Below, piece by piece: positions 51,342 to 60,889 of a DNA stretch of 64,000 nucleotides (position 1 is the stretch's first letter; each line of letters opens with the position of its first letter). The notes beneath the pieces were generated by a model. That model saw only the letters and a list, made by a program, of their open reading frames with translations. It did no database searches and was not told the origin of the DNA. The translations under genes and the position numbers were made by a program. Source of the stretch: Psychrobacter celer (lineage in GTDB: Bacteria > Pseudomonadota > Gammaproteobacteria > Pseudomonadales > Moraxellaceae). The DNA is taken from assembly GCF_016107555.1 (NCBI RefSeq), contig NZ_JABASU010000001.1:1-64000 (forward strand), in the 5' to 3' direction.

Positions 51342-52490
51342 CTACTGCGCTAACACGACCTGTGATTGATGACCACTCATCGCATCCAGCACAGGCACCT
51401 GCTTTGGCGCACGAGGGGCGGCAAACTGAGCAGTGAGGCCGAGCTCACGCATCAGTCTATTGTCACTCGATTGACTGGCGTTACCTGTGGTCAATAGTTT
51501 GTCACCATAAAAAAACGAGTTGGCACCTGCCATAAAGGCCAAAGCTTGCTCGGCATCAGAGAGGCTCTCGCGGCCAGCAGATAAGCGCACGTAGCTGGTC
51601 GGACAACAGATACGCGTCACCGCAATGGTACGTATCCACTCCAGCACAGAGAGCTGGCCTTCTGCTAAGACTTTATCACCGATCGGTGTGCCTTGAATGG
51701 GCACCAATAGATTGACCGGAATAGATTCAGGCGCTTTGGGCATTTTTAGCAGCTCATGTACCCAGTCGATACGGTCATCACGGCTCTCGCCCATCCCCAC
51801 GATATTGCCGCTACAGACATTGATACCAGAGTTACGAACATGAGCGAGAGTGTCTAGGCGCTCGTCATAACTGCGGGTGCTGACCACTTGCTCGTAGTAG
51901 CGCCGCGAGGTATCTAGGTTGTGATTGTAATAATCAAGCCCTGCATCAGCCAGCTGCGCGGCCTGTTGGTCATCTAGCATACCTAGGGTCATGCAGGTCT
52001 CAAGCCCCAATGCTTTGACTTCTTTGATCAGCTCGACCACATACGGCATGTCTTTGGCGCTTGGGTGTTTCCAAGCCGCACCCATACAAAAGCGCGACGA
52101 ACCCGTGGCTTTGGCGCGCCTGGCGGCGGCGATGACCTTATCGACTTCGATACGTTTTTCTGCCTGCAGTTTGGTGGTGTCGCGGTGGTGGCCTGATTGT
52201 GAGCAGTAGCCACAATCTTCAGGGCAGTTGCCAGTTTTGATAGATAGTAAGGTACTAATCTGTACTTCGTTGGCTGTAAAATGCTGACGATGCACAGTCT
52301 GTGCTTGCATCAGCAAGTCCATCAATGGCAAATCAAACAACCGCGCGATATCATCACGGCTATAGCTGCTATGAGAGGTAGGCTGCGCCGTCGCTTCGGT
52401 CTTTATGTCGGTCAAAAAGTCAGGCTCCAAGCCGTTGTTTTTCGCGTTTTGCTGGCTGCTGGGCTCTGAGATATTAAGCAATCCTGCCAT
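51342..52490 (-). CDS. bioB: Biotin synthase
   Basis: Biotin synthase is a radical-SAM enzyme that inserts sulfur into dethiobiotin. It has 382 residues, longer than E. coli BioB (346) mainly through an N-terminal polar extension of about 45. The [4Fe-4S] cysteines are C89, C93 and C96 in [10 protein letters not shown]. Further conserved stretches are [16 protein letters not shown] and NIVGMGE. AAAGGA lies eight bases before the ATG. No other biotin gene is nearby; the cluster is split, as in many relatives. Confidence 0.96.
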   Translation of the reverse strand: MAGLLNISEPSSQQNAKNNGLEPDFLTDIKTEATAQPTSHSSYSRDDIARLFDLPLMDLLMQAQTVHRQHFTANEVQISTLLSIKTGNCPEDCGYCSQSGHHRDTTKLQAEKRIEVDKVIAAARRAKATGSSRFCMGAAWKHPSAKDMPYVVELIKEVKALGLETCMTLGMLDDQQAAQLADAGLDYYNHNLDTSRRYYEQVVSTRSYDERLDTLAHVRNSGINVCSGNIVGMGESRDDRIDWVHELLKMPKAPESIPVNLLVPIQGTPIGDKVLAEGQLSVLEWIRTIAVTRICCPTSYVRLSAGRESLSDAEQALAFMAGANSFFYGDKLLTTGNASQSSDNRLMRELGLTAQFAAPRAPKQVPVLDAMSGHQSQVVLAQ

Positions 52491-52658
52491 AAGGTAAATC
52501 CTTTTATAATACGATGAAGAGGGTAGGTTGTGATTTTATATGATAAAAAAGGCTACGATATAGTATACCGCAACCTTTTTAGAAAGTCAGAATGCTGCCA
52601 AAGCGTACCGGCAATCGATACCATCAAAACACCAATGACAACGACTTTATAAGTCTAG

Positions 52659-52678
52659 CCTTTATAGAGCTATAAAGG
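52659..52678. repeat. Perfect 9-bp inverted repeat downstream of the SCP2 gene
   Basis: CCTTTATAG and CTATAAAGG are separated by two bases. There is no T tract, so a terminator role is doubtful; it lies 20 bases beyond the stop codon of the next gene on the minus strand. Confidence 0.5.
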
Positions 52679-52698
52679 ACACTTTAGCAAATAGGTGA

Positions 52699-53205
52699 TT
52701 ACTTACCCAGTTTGTGCTTGGCAACGCCGATCCAATGATTGGCAAACTGCTGCGCTTTATAAGCGTAAGGCTTGGCCTTTTGAATATAAGGTTTGTATTC
52801 TTCTGGGATGGCGGGCACGATGTGCTTGGCAAGTTTATTGAACCACATCATCAAGCTGTAGTCACCCTCGATACTTAAGTTGCCTTCTTGTACCGCCGTC
52901 ATAAAGCTTGGCAAATCGCCTTTGGTTAGCAGCTTTACGCCCGTCATCGAGTCTTTAAAAGTAATGGTCAAATCGGCTTCTGTTGCATGGCCACTTTGCT
53001 GACTAAACTGACCATTATCAAAGCGATAATAACGTGCAATACCAGACTCAGTGCTGGCAAGCTCGATGGTCACATCACGATCCGCAAGCAGCTTTTGTAC
53101 GTCTTCATTATCACTATCGGCCAACATAGAGAGGCGATAGCCAATCACTGCCAGCAATACATCTAACGGGTCAGACTTGATATCTAATACAGGTAGCGTA
53201 AACAT
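52699..53205 (-). CDS. SCP2 sterol-binding domain protein
   Basis: A 168-residue cytoplasmic protein consisting largely of an SCP2-type lipid-binding domain. Typical stretches are ADLTITFKDSMTGVKLLTKGDLPSFMTAVQEGNLSIEGDYSLM and the acidic beginning of the fold. Relatives include UbiJ, which supports ubiquinone synthesis, but ubiE/ubiB are not adjacent, so that role is not claimed. I choose the second of two adjacent ATGs (53205), seven bases after AGGAG; a longer hydrophobic extension lacks a ribosome site. Confidence 0.8.
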   Translation of the reverse strand: MFTLPVLDIKSDPLDVLLAVIGYRLSMLADSDNEDVQKLLADRDVTIELASTESGIARYYRFDNGQFSQQSGHATEADLTITFKDSMTGVKLLTKGDLPSFMTAVQEGNLSIEGDYSLMMWFNKLAKHIVPAIPEEYKPYIQKAKPYAYKAQQFANHWIGVAKHKLGK

Positions 53206-53356
53206 CATAAAACTCCTAAAGAATAAGACAAAAAATATAGCGTACTTTATATGAATTTTTTCGGCAAATATATAGTTAGAGTATAAACCATCAAATACCA
53301 TCAATTCTTTAGTAGTTAAGTAGAGAGCGTTTAGTATCTTGTAACATTAGCCATCA

Positions 53357-53758
53357 TCAATGAAAACGCGGCTGATAATCGTCGTCATACACTGGCGTAT
53401 GCTCTATATAGCGCGCGGCTTGCAATTCGCGCTGCTGCTGTACTGACTGACTGACATCATCGTAGCGTATGGCTCGATACAGCACCCAGCCTGCCAGCGG
53501 CAACCAGCTGATACCCATGGCGATGACATAGCTGTGCCATTCTGATAGCGCTAGCAGGGCCGGGCGACTGATCAATAGGCTTTGGATGGCCTCGACTGCT
53601 AGCCAATAGGCCATACCGCCAAACAGATACCATAGCAGCCAGCGCTGTGATGAAAACGCCAACGCCAGCACCAAACCTGCCAGTAGCCCATACGCAAACA
53701 GTGCCGTACCACTCAAGCTATCTATACCGATAAAGGAAAAAACAGTCATTAACATCAT
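53357..53758 (-). CDS. Small multi-span membrane protein, unknown function
   Basis: A 133-residue inner-membrane protein with three or four hydrophobic segments (for example ALFAYGLLAGLVLALAFS, LLWYLFGGMAYWLAVEAIQSLL, WLPLAGWVLYRAI) and a polar C-terminus ending in VYDDDYQPRFH. Three in-frame ATGs lie within four codons; GCGAG upstream fits the first. No family is recognised. It follows the DUF368 gene in direction, with a 156-base gap. Confidence 0.65.
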   Translation of the reverse strand: MMLMTVFSFIGIDSLSGTALFAYGLLAGLVLALAFSSQRWLLWYLFGGMAYWLAVEAIQSLLISRPALLALSEWHSYVIAMGISWLPLAGWVLYRAIRYDDVSQSVQQQRELQAARYIEHTPVYDDDYQPRFH

Positions 53759-53914
53759 TCATCTCGCTATTGATAAGGTGAATTTCTTATAACAATGCGA
53801 CTATTATGAAAGCTTGCTGAGTAAAGCTAAAGAGGGTAGAGGCGACTTTGCGACAACCGTTGACGTTTGGTTTTTTAGAATGCTAGGCACCAATCACAAA
53901 GCCGATAAACGGCC

Positions 53915-54871
53915 TTAAGCATGGCGATTACCCCACCACGAGAGCAAAGATACCAATACAGCGCCAAGCAGCATTAGCCCTATCGTGGTCGCCCACTGCG
54001 CGCCTGCCGGATACTGCCATGGCATGACGTTATAAATGGCGTCGCTGTCGAGCGTCCCCAACGCATCGACCTTCCATGGCCATACTTTGACCAAGGAGCC
54101 GGCGATAAAGCCGGTCAGTAGGGCGAGCGTGGCTTGGTAATAGTGCGCTAGTAACCATTTGAGCGCCCGCGTGAATAACAACAGCCCTGTTGCCATACCA
54201 GCGATTACGGTCAAAAGAATGCTAAGGTTCATGGTATCGACCGCTTCTAATACAGCGTCATAAGCACCCAATAACAGCAAAATAAAAGACCCTGATACCC
54301 CAGGCAATATCATCGCACAAATAGCCACTGCCCCGGCAAAAAACAAATAAGGCAAGCTTGGTGTGGTGGTCATGATTGGTAGGCTGCTAATCACCACAGC
54401 ACTGATAATCCCTACCAAAAACAGTAGCATGCGGCCGATATTCCAGCGTTTAATCTCTGTCAGTAATAAAAATACCGTGGCGACGACCAGACCAAAAAAG
54501 AACGACCAAATCAGTAGCGGTTGATGGTCTAAGAGGTGCTTGATCATACCTGCTAACGTGGCAAAACTACTGGCAATACCCAGCAACAAAAACAACAAAA
54601 ACGTGGCATCGACTTGTCGCCAGACCGCAAGCAAACCTCGTAAACCGCCCTCTGCGCGAAACACCTGCCACAAGCTGGGGCCAATACTGCCAAGCGCATT
54701 GATCAGGCGCTCATAGATGCCGGCAATCAAAGCAATGGTGCCGCCAGAGACGCCAGGGACAATATCAGCGGCACCCATCGCCATGCCCTTGATATAAGTG
54801 GCTGCTAGCGATTTTGGCTGGTTATCCGCTGCTGACGACTTGCTTGGCCGCGGTGATTGAGGTGCCGTCAT
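53915..54871 (-). CDS. DUF368 family membrane protein
   Basis: A 318-residue polytopic protein of the DUF368 family. The internally repeated PGVSG motif is present twice: ADIVPGVSGGTIALIAGIYERL near the start and ILPGVSGSFILLLLGAYDAVL in the second half. Family members have been linked to undecaprenyl-phosphate flipping; I give this as family knowledge recalled, not shown here. The ATG at 54871 is seven bases after AAAGGA; the longer frame upstream adds a hydrophobic stretch without a ribosome site. Confidence 0.88.
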   Translation of the reverse strand: MTAPQSPRPSKSSAADNQPKSLAATYIKGMAMGAADIVPGVSGGTIALIAGIYERLINALGSIGPSLWQVFRAEGGLRGLLAVWRQVDATFLLFLLLGIASSFATLAGMIKHLLDHQPLLIWSFFFGLVVATVFLLLTEIKRWNIGRMLLFLVGIISAVVISSLPIMTTTPSLPYLFFAGAVAICAMILPGVSGSFILLLLGAYDAVLEAVDTMNLSILLTVIAGMATGLLLFTRALKWLLAHYYQATLALLTGFIAGSLVKVWPWKVDALGTLDSDAIYNVMPWQYPAGAQWATTIGLMLLGAVLVSLLSWWGNRHA

Positions 54872-54976
54872 GGGTGCATCCTTTATACAAAAATACGTGA
54901 TGGGGTAAAATATCGAGTGAAACAAAGCTAATAGTGCAACAAAGCTAATAAAGAAAAAATGCAACGAGATAAACAT

Positions 54977-55016
54977 AAAAGCTAGGTCGATGACAAGGTA
55001 TCAACCTAGCTTTTTT
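54977..55016. terminator. Hairpin terminator between serB and the DUF368 gene
   Basis: AGCTAGGT (54980-54987) and ACCTAGCT (55004-55011) pair perfectly, with A and T runs on both sides. Read on the minus strand it would end serB transcription. Confidence 0.75.
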
Positions 55017-55021
55017 GAGCG

Positions 55022-55184
55022 TATAGCTACTCTACTTTAGGACAGGCACAGCACGACTGGTGTTTATGTTCCTTACGTGCTGTGCCTACGCCGATAGATG
55101 CTGCACAAAATAAATACCAGTAGCACGTGGTACCCAGTAGTACATAGTATCTTGCCGGCCAGTATTATAGGGGACTGGCTATAG
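55022..55184. repeat. Dispersed intergenic repeat, copy C
   Basis: It contains the core GTGCTGTGCCTACGCCGATA (55077-55096) followed by GATGCTGCACAAAATAAATA and CCAG. AGGCACAGCAC (55044-55054) is an exact complement of GTGCTGTGCCT (55077-55087), forming an 11-bp stem. The right end ACTGGCTATAG (55174-55184) resembles the family terminus in reverse. Confidence 0.7.
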
Positions 55185-55196
55185 TGTGTTTTGCCG

Positions 55197-56387
55197 TTAC
55201 TTGGTCGGGGCGAGCGCTGGATAACCCAAAGCATAAAGCGCGCCCTCAAGTCCTGTGACATTGATGGCAGCGTCGGCACGCGCTTGAACGATGGGTTTGG
55301 CGCGGTAAGCGACGCCCAAATCAGCAATGGCCATCATCGGTAAGTCATTAGCACCGTCACCGACACAGACTACTTGTGACATATCAATACCTAAGCGCTC
55401 GGCAGTCTGCTCGGCGATGGCGGCTTTTTTGGCACCATTGACGATAGGCAGCTGCACATGACCGGTCACTTCACCTTCATCGATATCTAAGGCGTTGGCG
55501 TGTACTTCATCGATACCTAACTGCTCGGCGATATAGTTGGCAAAATAGGTAAAGCCCCCTGATACCAGCACCGTATGATAGCCCAGTGCTTTGAGTGCAC
55601 TGATCGTGGTGCGCGCGCCTGTCGATAAGGTCAAACGGCGGCAGATATCATCGAGGACATCGGTTGAGATGCCTTTGAGTAGCGCCACGCGCTGGGCAAA
55701 AGACTCATCAAAATCGATCTCTCCGCGCATAGCCGCCTCGGTGATGGCTTCGACTTTTTCGCCGATACCAGCGGTTTTGGCCAGCTCGACGATGACTTCT
55801 TGTTCGATCAACGTCGAGTCCATATCAAAGCAGGCAAGCTTATGCGTGCGCAGCATATGACCGATGGACAGGATATGACAATCGACCACATCTAGCTGCT
55901 CGCCGCTGTCTGTACGGCTTGTATTGTTATAGGCTTTGGTCAAGTCGTGACGTAAGCGGGTGGTAAGCTGATCGTCGATGATGTGGGCGGCTGCCGTCTT
56001 TTTGGCAGGGTGCATCAAGGTGTCGGTCACAGGCACCAACAAATAGCGATAGACCTGCACGGGGGTAAATGGCAAGCGCTGCGCATCACCTGCTGTAGGC
56101 TCGGTATCAGACACCGTGATATTGACAAAGCTGGCATCGGCGTCTTCTGCTACGGTGACCAAATGCCAGTTGGGCTGCTCATCGACCCAAGACTGTACAT
56201 ACTGATGAATGTCCAGCGCTGATACGTGAGTTGGTAGGACGACGATAAGGGCAAAAACAGGAAGGGACTGCAATGCGTCAAAATCTTGCAAATTCGTATT
56301 GTTGGGTAGTAGCGATGCAACAGAATCCACGGCTTGTTGCCATGCTTTGCTGTCTTTTGGTAACGAATAAGAGGTATTTTTTGGCAT
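55197..56387 (-). CDS. serB: Phosphoserine phosphatase
   Basis: SerB dephosphorylates phosphoserine in the last step of serine synthesis. It has 396 residues. The first 180 form an ACT-like regulatory part that is longer than in E. coli (322 residues in all). The HAD catalytic motif is D188-M-D190-S-T, with SGGFTYF later and VGDGANDLPMMAIADLGVAY at the end, so the enzyme is complete. AAGGGA precedes the ATG. The next gene is divergent and encodes an Smp-like protein, the same neighbourhood as in E. coli. Confidence 0.95.
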   Translation of the reverse strand: MPKNTSYSLPKDSKAWQQAVDSVASLLPNNTNLQDFDALQSLPVFALIVVLPTHVSALDIHQYVQSWVDEQPNWHLVTVAEDADASFVNITVSDTEPTAGDAQRLPFTPVQVYRYLLVPVTDTLMHPAKKTAAAHIIDDQLTTRLRHDLTKAYNNTSRTDSGEQLDVVDCHILSIGHMLRTHKLACFDMDSTLIEQEVIVELAKTAGIGEKVEAITEAAMRGEIDFDESFAQRVALLKGISTDVLDDICRRLTLSTGARTTISALKALGYHTVLVSGGFTYFANYIAEQLGIDEVHANALDIDEGEVTGHVQLPIVNGAKKAAIAEQTAERLGIDMSQVVCVGDGANDLPMMAIADLGVAYRAKPIVQARADAAINVTGLEGALYALGYPALAPTK

Positions 56388-56736
56388 GACTCAATTGTCC
56401 CTTGTATGCTCATATAAGATTAGGAATAATAACAGTTTTACAGGTCAGCGCCTATAGATGGCGCGCAAAGTATTATGGTCTGCAAAAAACGGCTGCGTTG
56501 CCCACATAAATTTCTAAAACTGCTAACGCTATAAGGCTTATTATGGTGCTATAGTAGCTATGATAAGCGCGCCCGCTTGGTCTGTATGATAAGAGCGATA
56601 GCGGTATGTAAGCACAGCTGTGTGTAAGTATGATAGCAAGCACACTAAACAAGACCGACGATTTTTTAAAATTAGCCAAAAAATGAGCGACAGTCTCGTT
56701 TTTTAATTTCATTTATCCAAAAAAGTTTACCATATC
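56388..56736. other. Intergenic region serB / Smp-like gene
   Basis: A 349-base divergent gap that must carry both promoters. No gene, repeat copy or clear promoter pair was recognised by eye. Confidence 0.5.
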
Positions 56737-58263
56737 ATGACGTATTTAGCGCCGCGGCAAGGGTTGTTTGCCATTATTCTTCTGGTTAGTTTTTGTTTGC
56801 AGACACTGCTATTGGTCATCAGTACTGATCAGCAGTTGAGCAAAAGTCGTGCGTTAAAAGGCGAACAGATGGTCGCACAACTGATAGATGAAGCGAGGCT
56901 GTCGCTAGAAAACAAAGACCGTGTCAGCCTCAGTGTCATCGCCAATCGCTACACCAGTGAGCAGGACGTGACGCGTATTTTGATCAAAGACAACAACGAT
57001 GATATCTTGGTACCAGTAGGCAACGCACCGATGCAGCAGGGCGATACCATCCGTCAAATCGCTACCAAAGGCGATGCGGTCATCGGTAGTGTGGCGCTGA
57101 CGCTAAAAGATATCAGCAAGGGCGAGATTATCGCCATGCAGTGGCCGTTTGTCATTGGCATGCTGCTCCTGCATCTATTGCTATGGCTGATTTATGGTTA
57201 TCTTGCGCGCCCGACCAAAGAGCAAATCAACGCTATCAGCCGTGATATCTCAGAGCTACATCGCGAGCAGTTTAGACAGCTCGATCAGCGAGGCTCTGAG
57301 CGCGATTATGATCGTAGCAGCTATGAGGACGACCGCCGCGCCGCAGACGTTGAGGTGACACAGAGCACAGTTGACAATACAGCCACCGCCGATGCCAGCG
57401 CTGCGGTACGTACGCTAAACATTCATGGCGCAGTCAATAGCTATATCAGAGGGCAGCAAGGCGCAACGTCTGCAGATGCTGATACTCGGACTGATACTGA
57501 GCATGATTCGGATATAAGTGCGGGTATAAAGGATGATGTTGATGCGACGTCCAAAGCAGAGTCAGCCCATCATACAGAGAATAAGCCATCAGAAACAAGC
57601 CATAACCAAAGCATAGGCAAAGTGGCTCATGGCAGCGCGCACCTATCAGCCACGCGCACGTTTGATAGTGTCAGGGTACAAATCGTCTTTCATGATGAGT
57701 TTAATATGCTTGAGCGTCTAGCGCCCGCCCAGCGCCTACCATATCTGGCACTATGCACACAGCTGCTCAATCAAGCGACGACCGAGCTACTAAAACAGCC
57801 GCTACTGCTCGGTGTCAGCGTGATAAATGAGCCAAGTTTTGATGATAAAGGAGCCAGTGTGCTGCTCAAAGCCGACAACAGCCATGCCAAAGTGGCGCTG
57901 GCAGGCGTGATGCTGGGCAAGCTGTATTTGATGCTAAACAAAATTATCCATGATAAGCATATCGAGCTGTCGCGTTTTGCACTGCCTGCCAAAGCAGGCG
58001 TCAGTGATGATGCACAAAGTGAAGCCATGATGCATCTGCTGCATGGTATCGGCAAAAAAGAGCAAATGCTGATCTTATTGCCCAATGCAGGTCTCAAACA
58101 AATCAGCCACCATGTACAGGTACAGAGCATCATGCGCCCAACGACCGTCCATGAGCGTGAGTGTGCGATATTTGAGGGGGGCAATGATGCGATGATTCAG
58201 CGGTTGGCGGATGTGCGTAATGCGGTATTGATGGTCGACAATCAAGAGGCTTCTTATTCATAA
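56737..58263 (+). CDS. Smp/AhpA-like membrane protein with a long C-terminal extension
   Basis: A 508-residue protein. The first 160 residues have two membrane helices (about 9-29 and 136-155) around a periplasmic loop, with the pattern QQLSKSRALKGEQMVAQLIDEARLSLENKD and ARPTKEQINAI of the Smp/YtjB family. The place divergent from serB fits this too. E. coli Smp ends soon after, but here a charged linker (about 195-305) leads to a further domain (about 310-500), beginning FDSVRVQIVFHDEFNML. I do not recognise it. Function is unknown; signalling is only a guess. Confidence 0.7.
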   Translation: MTYLAPRQGLFAIILLVSFCLQTLLLVISTDQQLSKSRALKGEQMVAQLIDEARLSLENKDRVSLSVIANRYTSEQDVTRILIKDNNDDILVPVGNAPMQQGDTIRQIATKGDAVIGSVALTLKDISKGEIIAMQWPFVIGMLLLHLLLWLIYGYLARPTKEQINAISRDISELHREQFRQLDQRGSERDYDRSSYEDDRRAADVEVTQSTVDNTATADASAAVRTLNIHGAVNSYIRGQQGATSADADTRTDTEHDSDISAGIKDDVDATSKAESAHHTENKPSETSHNQSIGKVAHGSAHLSATRTFDSVRVQIVFHDEFNMLERLAPAQRLPYLALCTQLLNQATTELLKQPLLLGVSVINEPSFDDKGASVLLKADNSHAKVALAGVMLGKLYLMLNKIIHDKHIELSRFALPAKAGVSDDAQSEAMMHLLHGIGKKEQMLILLPNAGLKQISHHVQVQSIMRPTTVHERECAIFEGGNDAMIQRLADVRNAVLMVDNQEASYS

Positions 58264-58461
58264 GTGCTTATCAAGAGCGCTGTCTTGTACCGATGTAGTC
58301 TGTACAATTGCCTACAATACCGCTTAGCAAAGAGGTTTGGCTGGGACTGGGAAATATGCCATATTGACAAAAAGGATTGACAACTCTCAACAGAGACTTT
58401 ATAAGGCATATATATATTGATGTATTTTTTATACCTTTGCTAAAACTGATAGGAGTTTGTC

Positions 58462-58698
58462 ATGAGTGATGCTGATATTGACGACGATTTTGATGATGAC
58501 TTTGTCGATGATGATGACGCAAAGATAGTAGAAGAGGCTGAGACAAGTGTGCGCACACGCTTAAGTAGCCTCGAAAAGCGTCGATTGATCGATAACTTGC
58601 TCGAAGAAAAGCGTTTGGCAAGAGAGCTAAAAGACGATCTCGATGATCTCGACGATTTCGATGAAGACGACGATGATTGGGACGACGACGATATCTGA
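58462..58698 (+). CDS. Small highly acidic protein, unknown function
   Basis: A 78-residue protein with an Asp-rich N-terminus (3-20) and an Asp-rich C-terminus (58-78). Between them is a basic, probably helical segment TSVRTRLSSLEKRRLIDNLLEEKRLARELK. AGGAG precedes the ATG. The central segment resembles small gammaproteobacterial proteins such as PA3496 of Pseudomonas from memory, unverified. No terminator is clear. Confidence 0.7.
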   Translation: MSDADIDDDFDDDFVDDDDAKIVEEAETSVRTRLSSLEKRRLIDNLLEEKRLARELKDDLDDLDDFDEDDDDWDDDDI

Positions 58699-58965
58699 GC
58701 GGCTACGTCATAGTGCCGGCATTTTTTTCTGCCAGCAGCATTCGTCTGTCGCTCTAGCGCCGTATGTTTGTCAACTAAAGCCTTTTAATGACCGCTTTAC
58801 AGCAGCGCTTCATCTTTCTATCGAGATTTGGCGTTGCCTGCTTTTATTTTTTATCATGACGGTTTGGATACGTAACTTTTAACAGTCGCTTTCTTGTCCC
58901 CTCCATCATCATGCCTATCTTCGATCGTTTTGCGATTGACACCCCTCATTTAAGGACTTTTACTC

Positions 58966-59523
58966 ATGAGTGATCCATTAAGCTTTGACGAACTACTAGA
59001 CTACTTAGACACCCAAGAAAACCCCTACGTCCTCGATAGTGTCGCCGCCCATGGTTTTTTGACCGCCACCGTTATCGGTCGCCCGCTGCCTAATTGGTTG
59101 GATGCGTTTTTTGAAGGTCATGTGAGCGAGATTCCAGAAAACGTCGTCGATGGTATCAAACGCTGGCGTGCCGCTATCATGGCTGAGCTAAAAAACGAGA
59201 CACCCATCGAGTTGCCTTTCAACGAAGACGCTGGTGATGAGGAAGTGGCGGTAGATTTCTCCGATGAGTCAGACATCGTCGCTTGGTCGATTGGTTTTGT
59301 CGATGCGATGTATGGCGAGGAAGCCAGTGATTGGTTTGAAGATGAAGAAACCAGCGAGGATGTGGCGGTATTGACGCTACCGATGATTGTGCTCAGTGGT
59401 ATCGATGATGAAGATCCTGAGCTGGCCGCCATGCGCCATGATGAAGACAAGCTGGCACAGATGGCCAATAGTATCGAAGGCAATCTGACCGAGCTGTTTT
59501 TGTTGTTTCATACCAACGACTGA
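58966..59523 (+). CDS. UPF0149/YecA-YgfB family protein
   Basis: A 185-residue acidic cytoplasmic protein. The layout of the UPF0149 family is recognisable: FDELLDYLDTQENPYVLDSVAAHGFLTATVIGRPLPNWLDAFF at the start, and SDIVAWSIGFVDAMYGEEASDWFEDEE in the middle. The C-terminal zinc-binding SEC-C motif of E. coli YecA is absent. Function of the family is not established. AAGGAC lies before the ATG. A perfect 8-bp hairpin (59564-59587) follows but has only weak T-rich sequence. Confidence 0.8.
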   Translation: MSDPLSFDELLDYLDTQENPYVLDSVAAHGFLTATVIGRPLPNWLDAFFEGHVSEIPENVVDGIKRWRAAIMAELKNETPIELPFNEDAGDEEVAVDFSDESDIVAWSIGFVDAMYGEEASDWFEDEETSEDVAVLTLPMIVLSGIDDEDPELAAMRHDEDKLAQMANSIEGNLTELFLLFHTND

Positions 59524-59563
59524 TACCGTACCTAGATCGTCCCACGCGTCAGTTCTTTAAATA

Positions 59564-59598
59564 GCAGCTGTTTTAACAGACAGCTGCCGCTGTTATTT
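59564..59598 (+). terminator. Possible weak terminator after the UPF0149 gene
   Basis: GCAGCTGT (59564-59571) and ACAGCTGC (59580-59587) pair perfectly around an eight-base loop, followed by CGCTGTTATTTT. The T run is poor, so termination is uncertain. Confidence 0.4.
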
Positions 59599-59618
59599 TG
59601 TATGCATAAGGTAATATC

Positions 59619-60065
59619 ATGGCTTTGCAACTCTCTAATCTTGAGCATCTACCAGGGTATCAGATCACTGAGCGTTTGGATGTGATCTATGGTAGTACGG
59701 TACGCTCAAAACACGTCGGCAAAGACTTGTTTGCTGGGCTAAAAAACATCGTCGGTGGCGAGCTGACTGCCTATACCGAGCTGTTAGAAGAATCGCGCCA
59801 AGAGGCAATCGATCGTATGGTGGTCAAGGCCGAAGCACTGGGCGCAGATGCGGTGGTGGGCTTGCGCTTTTCGACCTCTAGTATCGCTCAAGGGGCTTCC
59901 GAGCTGTTTGTCTATGGTACGGCGGTCAAGGCCGTACCGATGCCGGATCCAGCGCCTCAGCCTTCCAATCGTCACGATGATTCATCACGCCCACCGCAAG
60001 CCACGACCACCCAGCCAAGCGCGGTGCCAGCTGATAACTTACCACGTTTCAACCCTTTTGGTTAA
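59619..60065 (+). CDS. YbjQ (UPF0145) family protein
   Basis: A 148-residue cytoplasmic protein of the YbjQ family, often annotated as heavy-metal-binding; that role is not well established. Conserved stretches are GKDLFAGLKNIVGGELTAYTELLEESRQEAIDRM and LGADAVVGLRF, with GTAVKA at the end of the domain (about 108). The last 40 residues are a proline-rich tail. A second YbjQ gene follows after 44 bases, so the two are probably co-transcribed. Confidence 0.88.
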   Translation: MALQLSNLEHLPGYQITERLDVIYGSTVRSKHVGKDLFAGLKNIVGGELTAYTELLEESRQEAIDRMVVKAEALGADAVVGLRFSTSSIAQGASELFVYGTAVKAVPMPDPAPQPSNRHDDSSRPPQATTTQPSAVPADNLPRFNPFG

Positions 60066-60109
60066 CCACCTAAAAAGCCTATCTGCTTTTTTATAAGAAG
60101 AGACGTGTC

Positions 60110-60583
60110 ATGAACCAGTCATTCACCCAAATGCTTATCAACTATGCGCCGCTCCTTGTATTGTTTGTGGTGGGGTGGTTTTTTGGCACCCGTCATGAGC
60201 GTCAGCATCTAGCGCAGCTACGCCAATCTGAGCAAACGCTGGGTCATATTGTGGTCTCAAGCGAGCGGTTTTATCGTCCCAAACTGGCGGCGGACACGCA
60301 AGGTGAGCTGGTGCTCGGCAGCGTCGTGATCGCGCAGGATTATTTTAAAATGATCGTCGCGCGGGTGCTGAGCATCTTTGGCAAAAACCTAACCACTTAT
60401 GAGACGCTGCTGGATCGCGCGCGCCGCGAGGCCATCGTACGTATGCGCACTCAAGCACATGCCAAAGGCTACAATCACATCTATGGTTTACGCCTTGAGG
60501 TGACCAATGTCAACCAGCTCGGTAGCATGGTGGAGGCCATTGCTTATGGCACAGCGGTGCATAGTATCGATGACACGCCCTAA
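60110..60583 (+). CDS. Membrane-anchored YbjQ family protein
   Basis: A 157-residue paralogue of the preceding protein with an N-terminal membrane helix at about 9-25 (INYAPLLVLFVVGWFFG). The YbjQ domain follows at about 45-153: VARVLSIFGKNLTTYETLLDRARREAIVRM, a glycine pair replaced, then HAKGYNHIYGLRLEV and AYGTAVHS. The domain is more divergent than its neighbour. AGAAGAGACG precedes the ATG. The cytosolic and membrane forms may interact; that is inference. Confidence 0.85.
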   Translation: MNQSFTQMLINYAPLLVLFVVGWFFGTRHERQHLAQLRQSEQTLGHIVVSSERFYRPKLAADTQGELVLGSVVIAQDYFKMIVARVLSIFGKNLTTYETLLDRARREAIVRMRTQAHAKGYNHIYGLRLEVTNVNQLGSMVEAIAYGTAVHSIDDTP

Positions 60584-60889
60584 TTGTCTTATTTTTACAC
60601 TTTATTTGCCTTCCTGATTTTCCTTCCTAGTTTGCTCTCCTTTCTTAGACCGTCACATCTGACTGATGAGTCGTTGAATAAAACAGATAAAGCCGCTTTT
60701 ACAACGATATACTTTTTTATACTGCTCCATGAGGGGGCGTATAGACACGATGGCATGGAATGCTGTCATACACTGGCCCACGCAGGGTCTTATATCCGGT
60801 CAAAAAACAATACACAGGTGCTGACGCTTTGATGTGAAGGTGGCTGCTGTTGCGGGTTTTGGGCGGGTAGTATCTACAAGGATGTGGTT
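60584..60889. other. Intergenic region before the symporter gene
   Basis: About 300 bases. A TTG reading frame of 82 codons starts right after the YbjQ stop codon and begins with a hydrophobic stretch, but it has no ribosome site and I judge it chance. Nothing else was recognised. Confidence 0.4.

Noticed and set aside
60584..60832. 82-codon TTG reading frame after the second YbjQ gene
   Set aside because: It starts directly after a stop codon, lacks a ribosome site, and only its beginning is hydrophobic. It could be real only if conserved.
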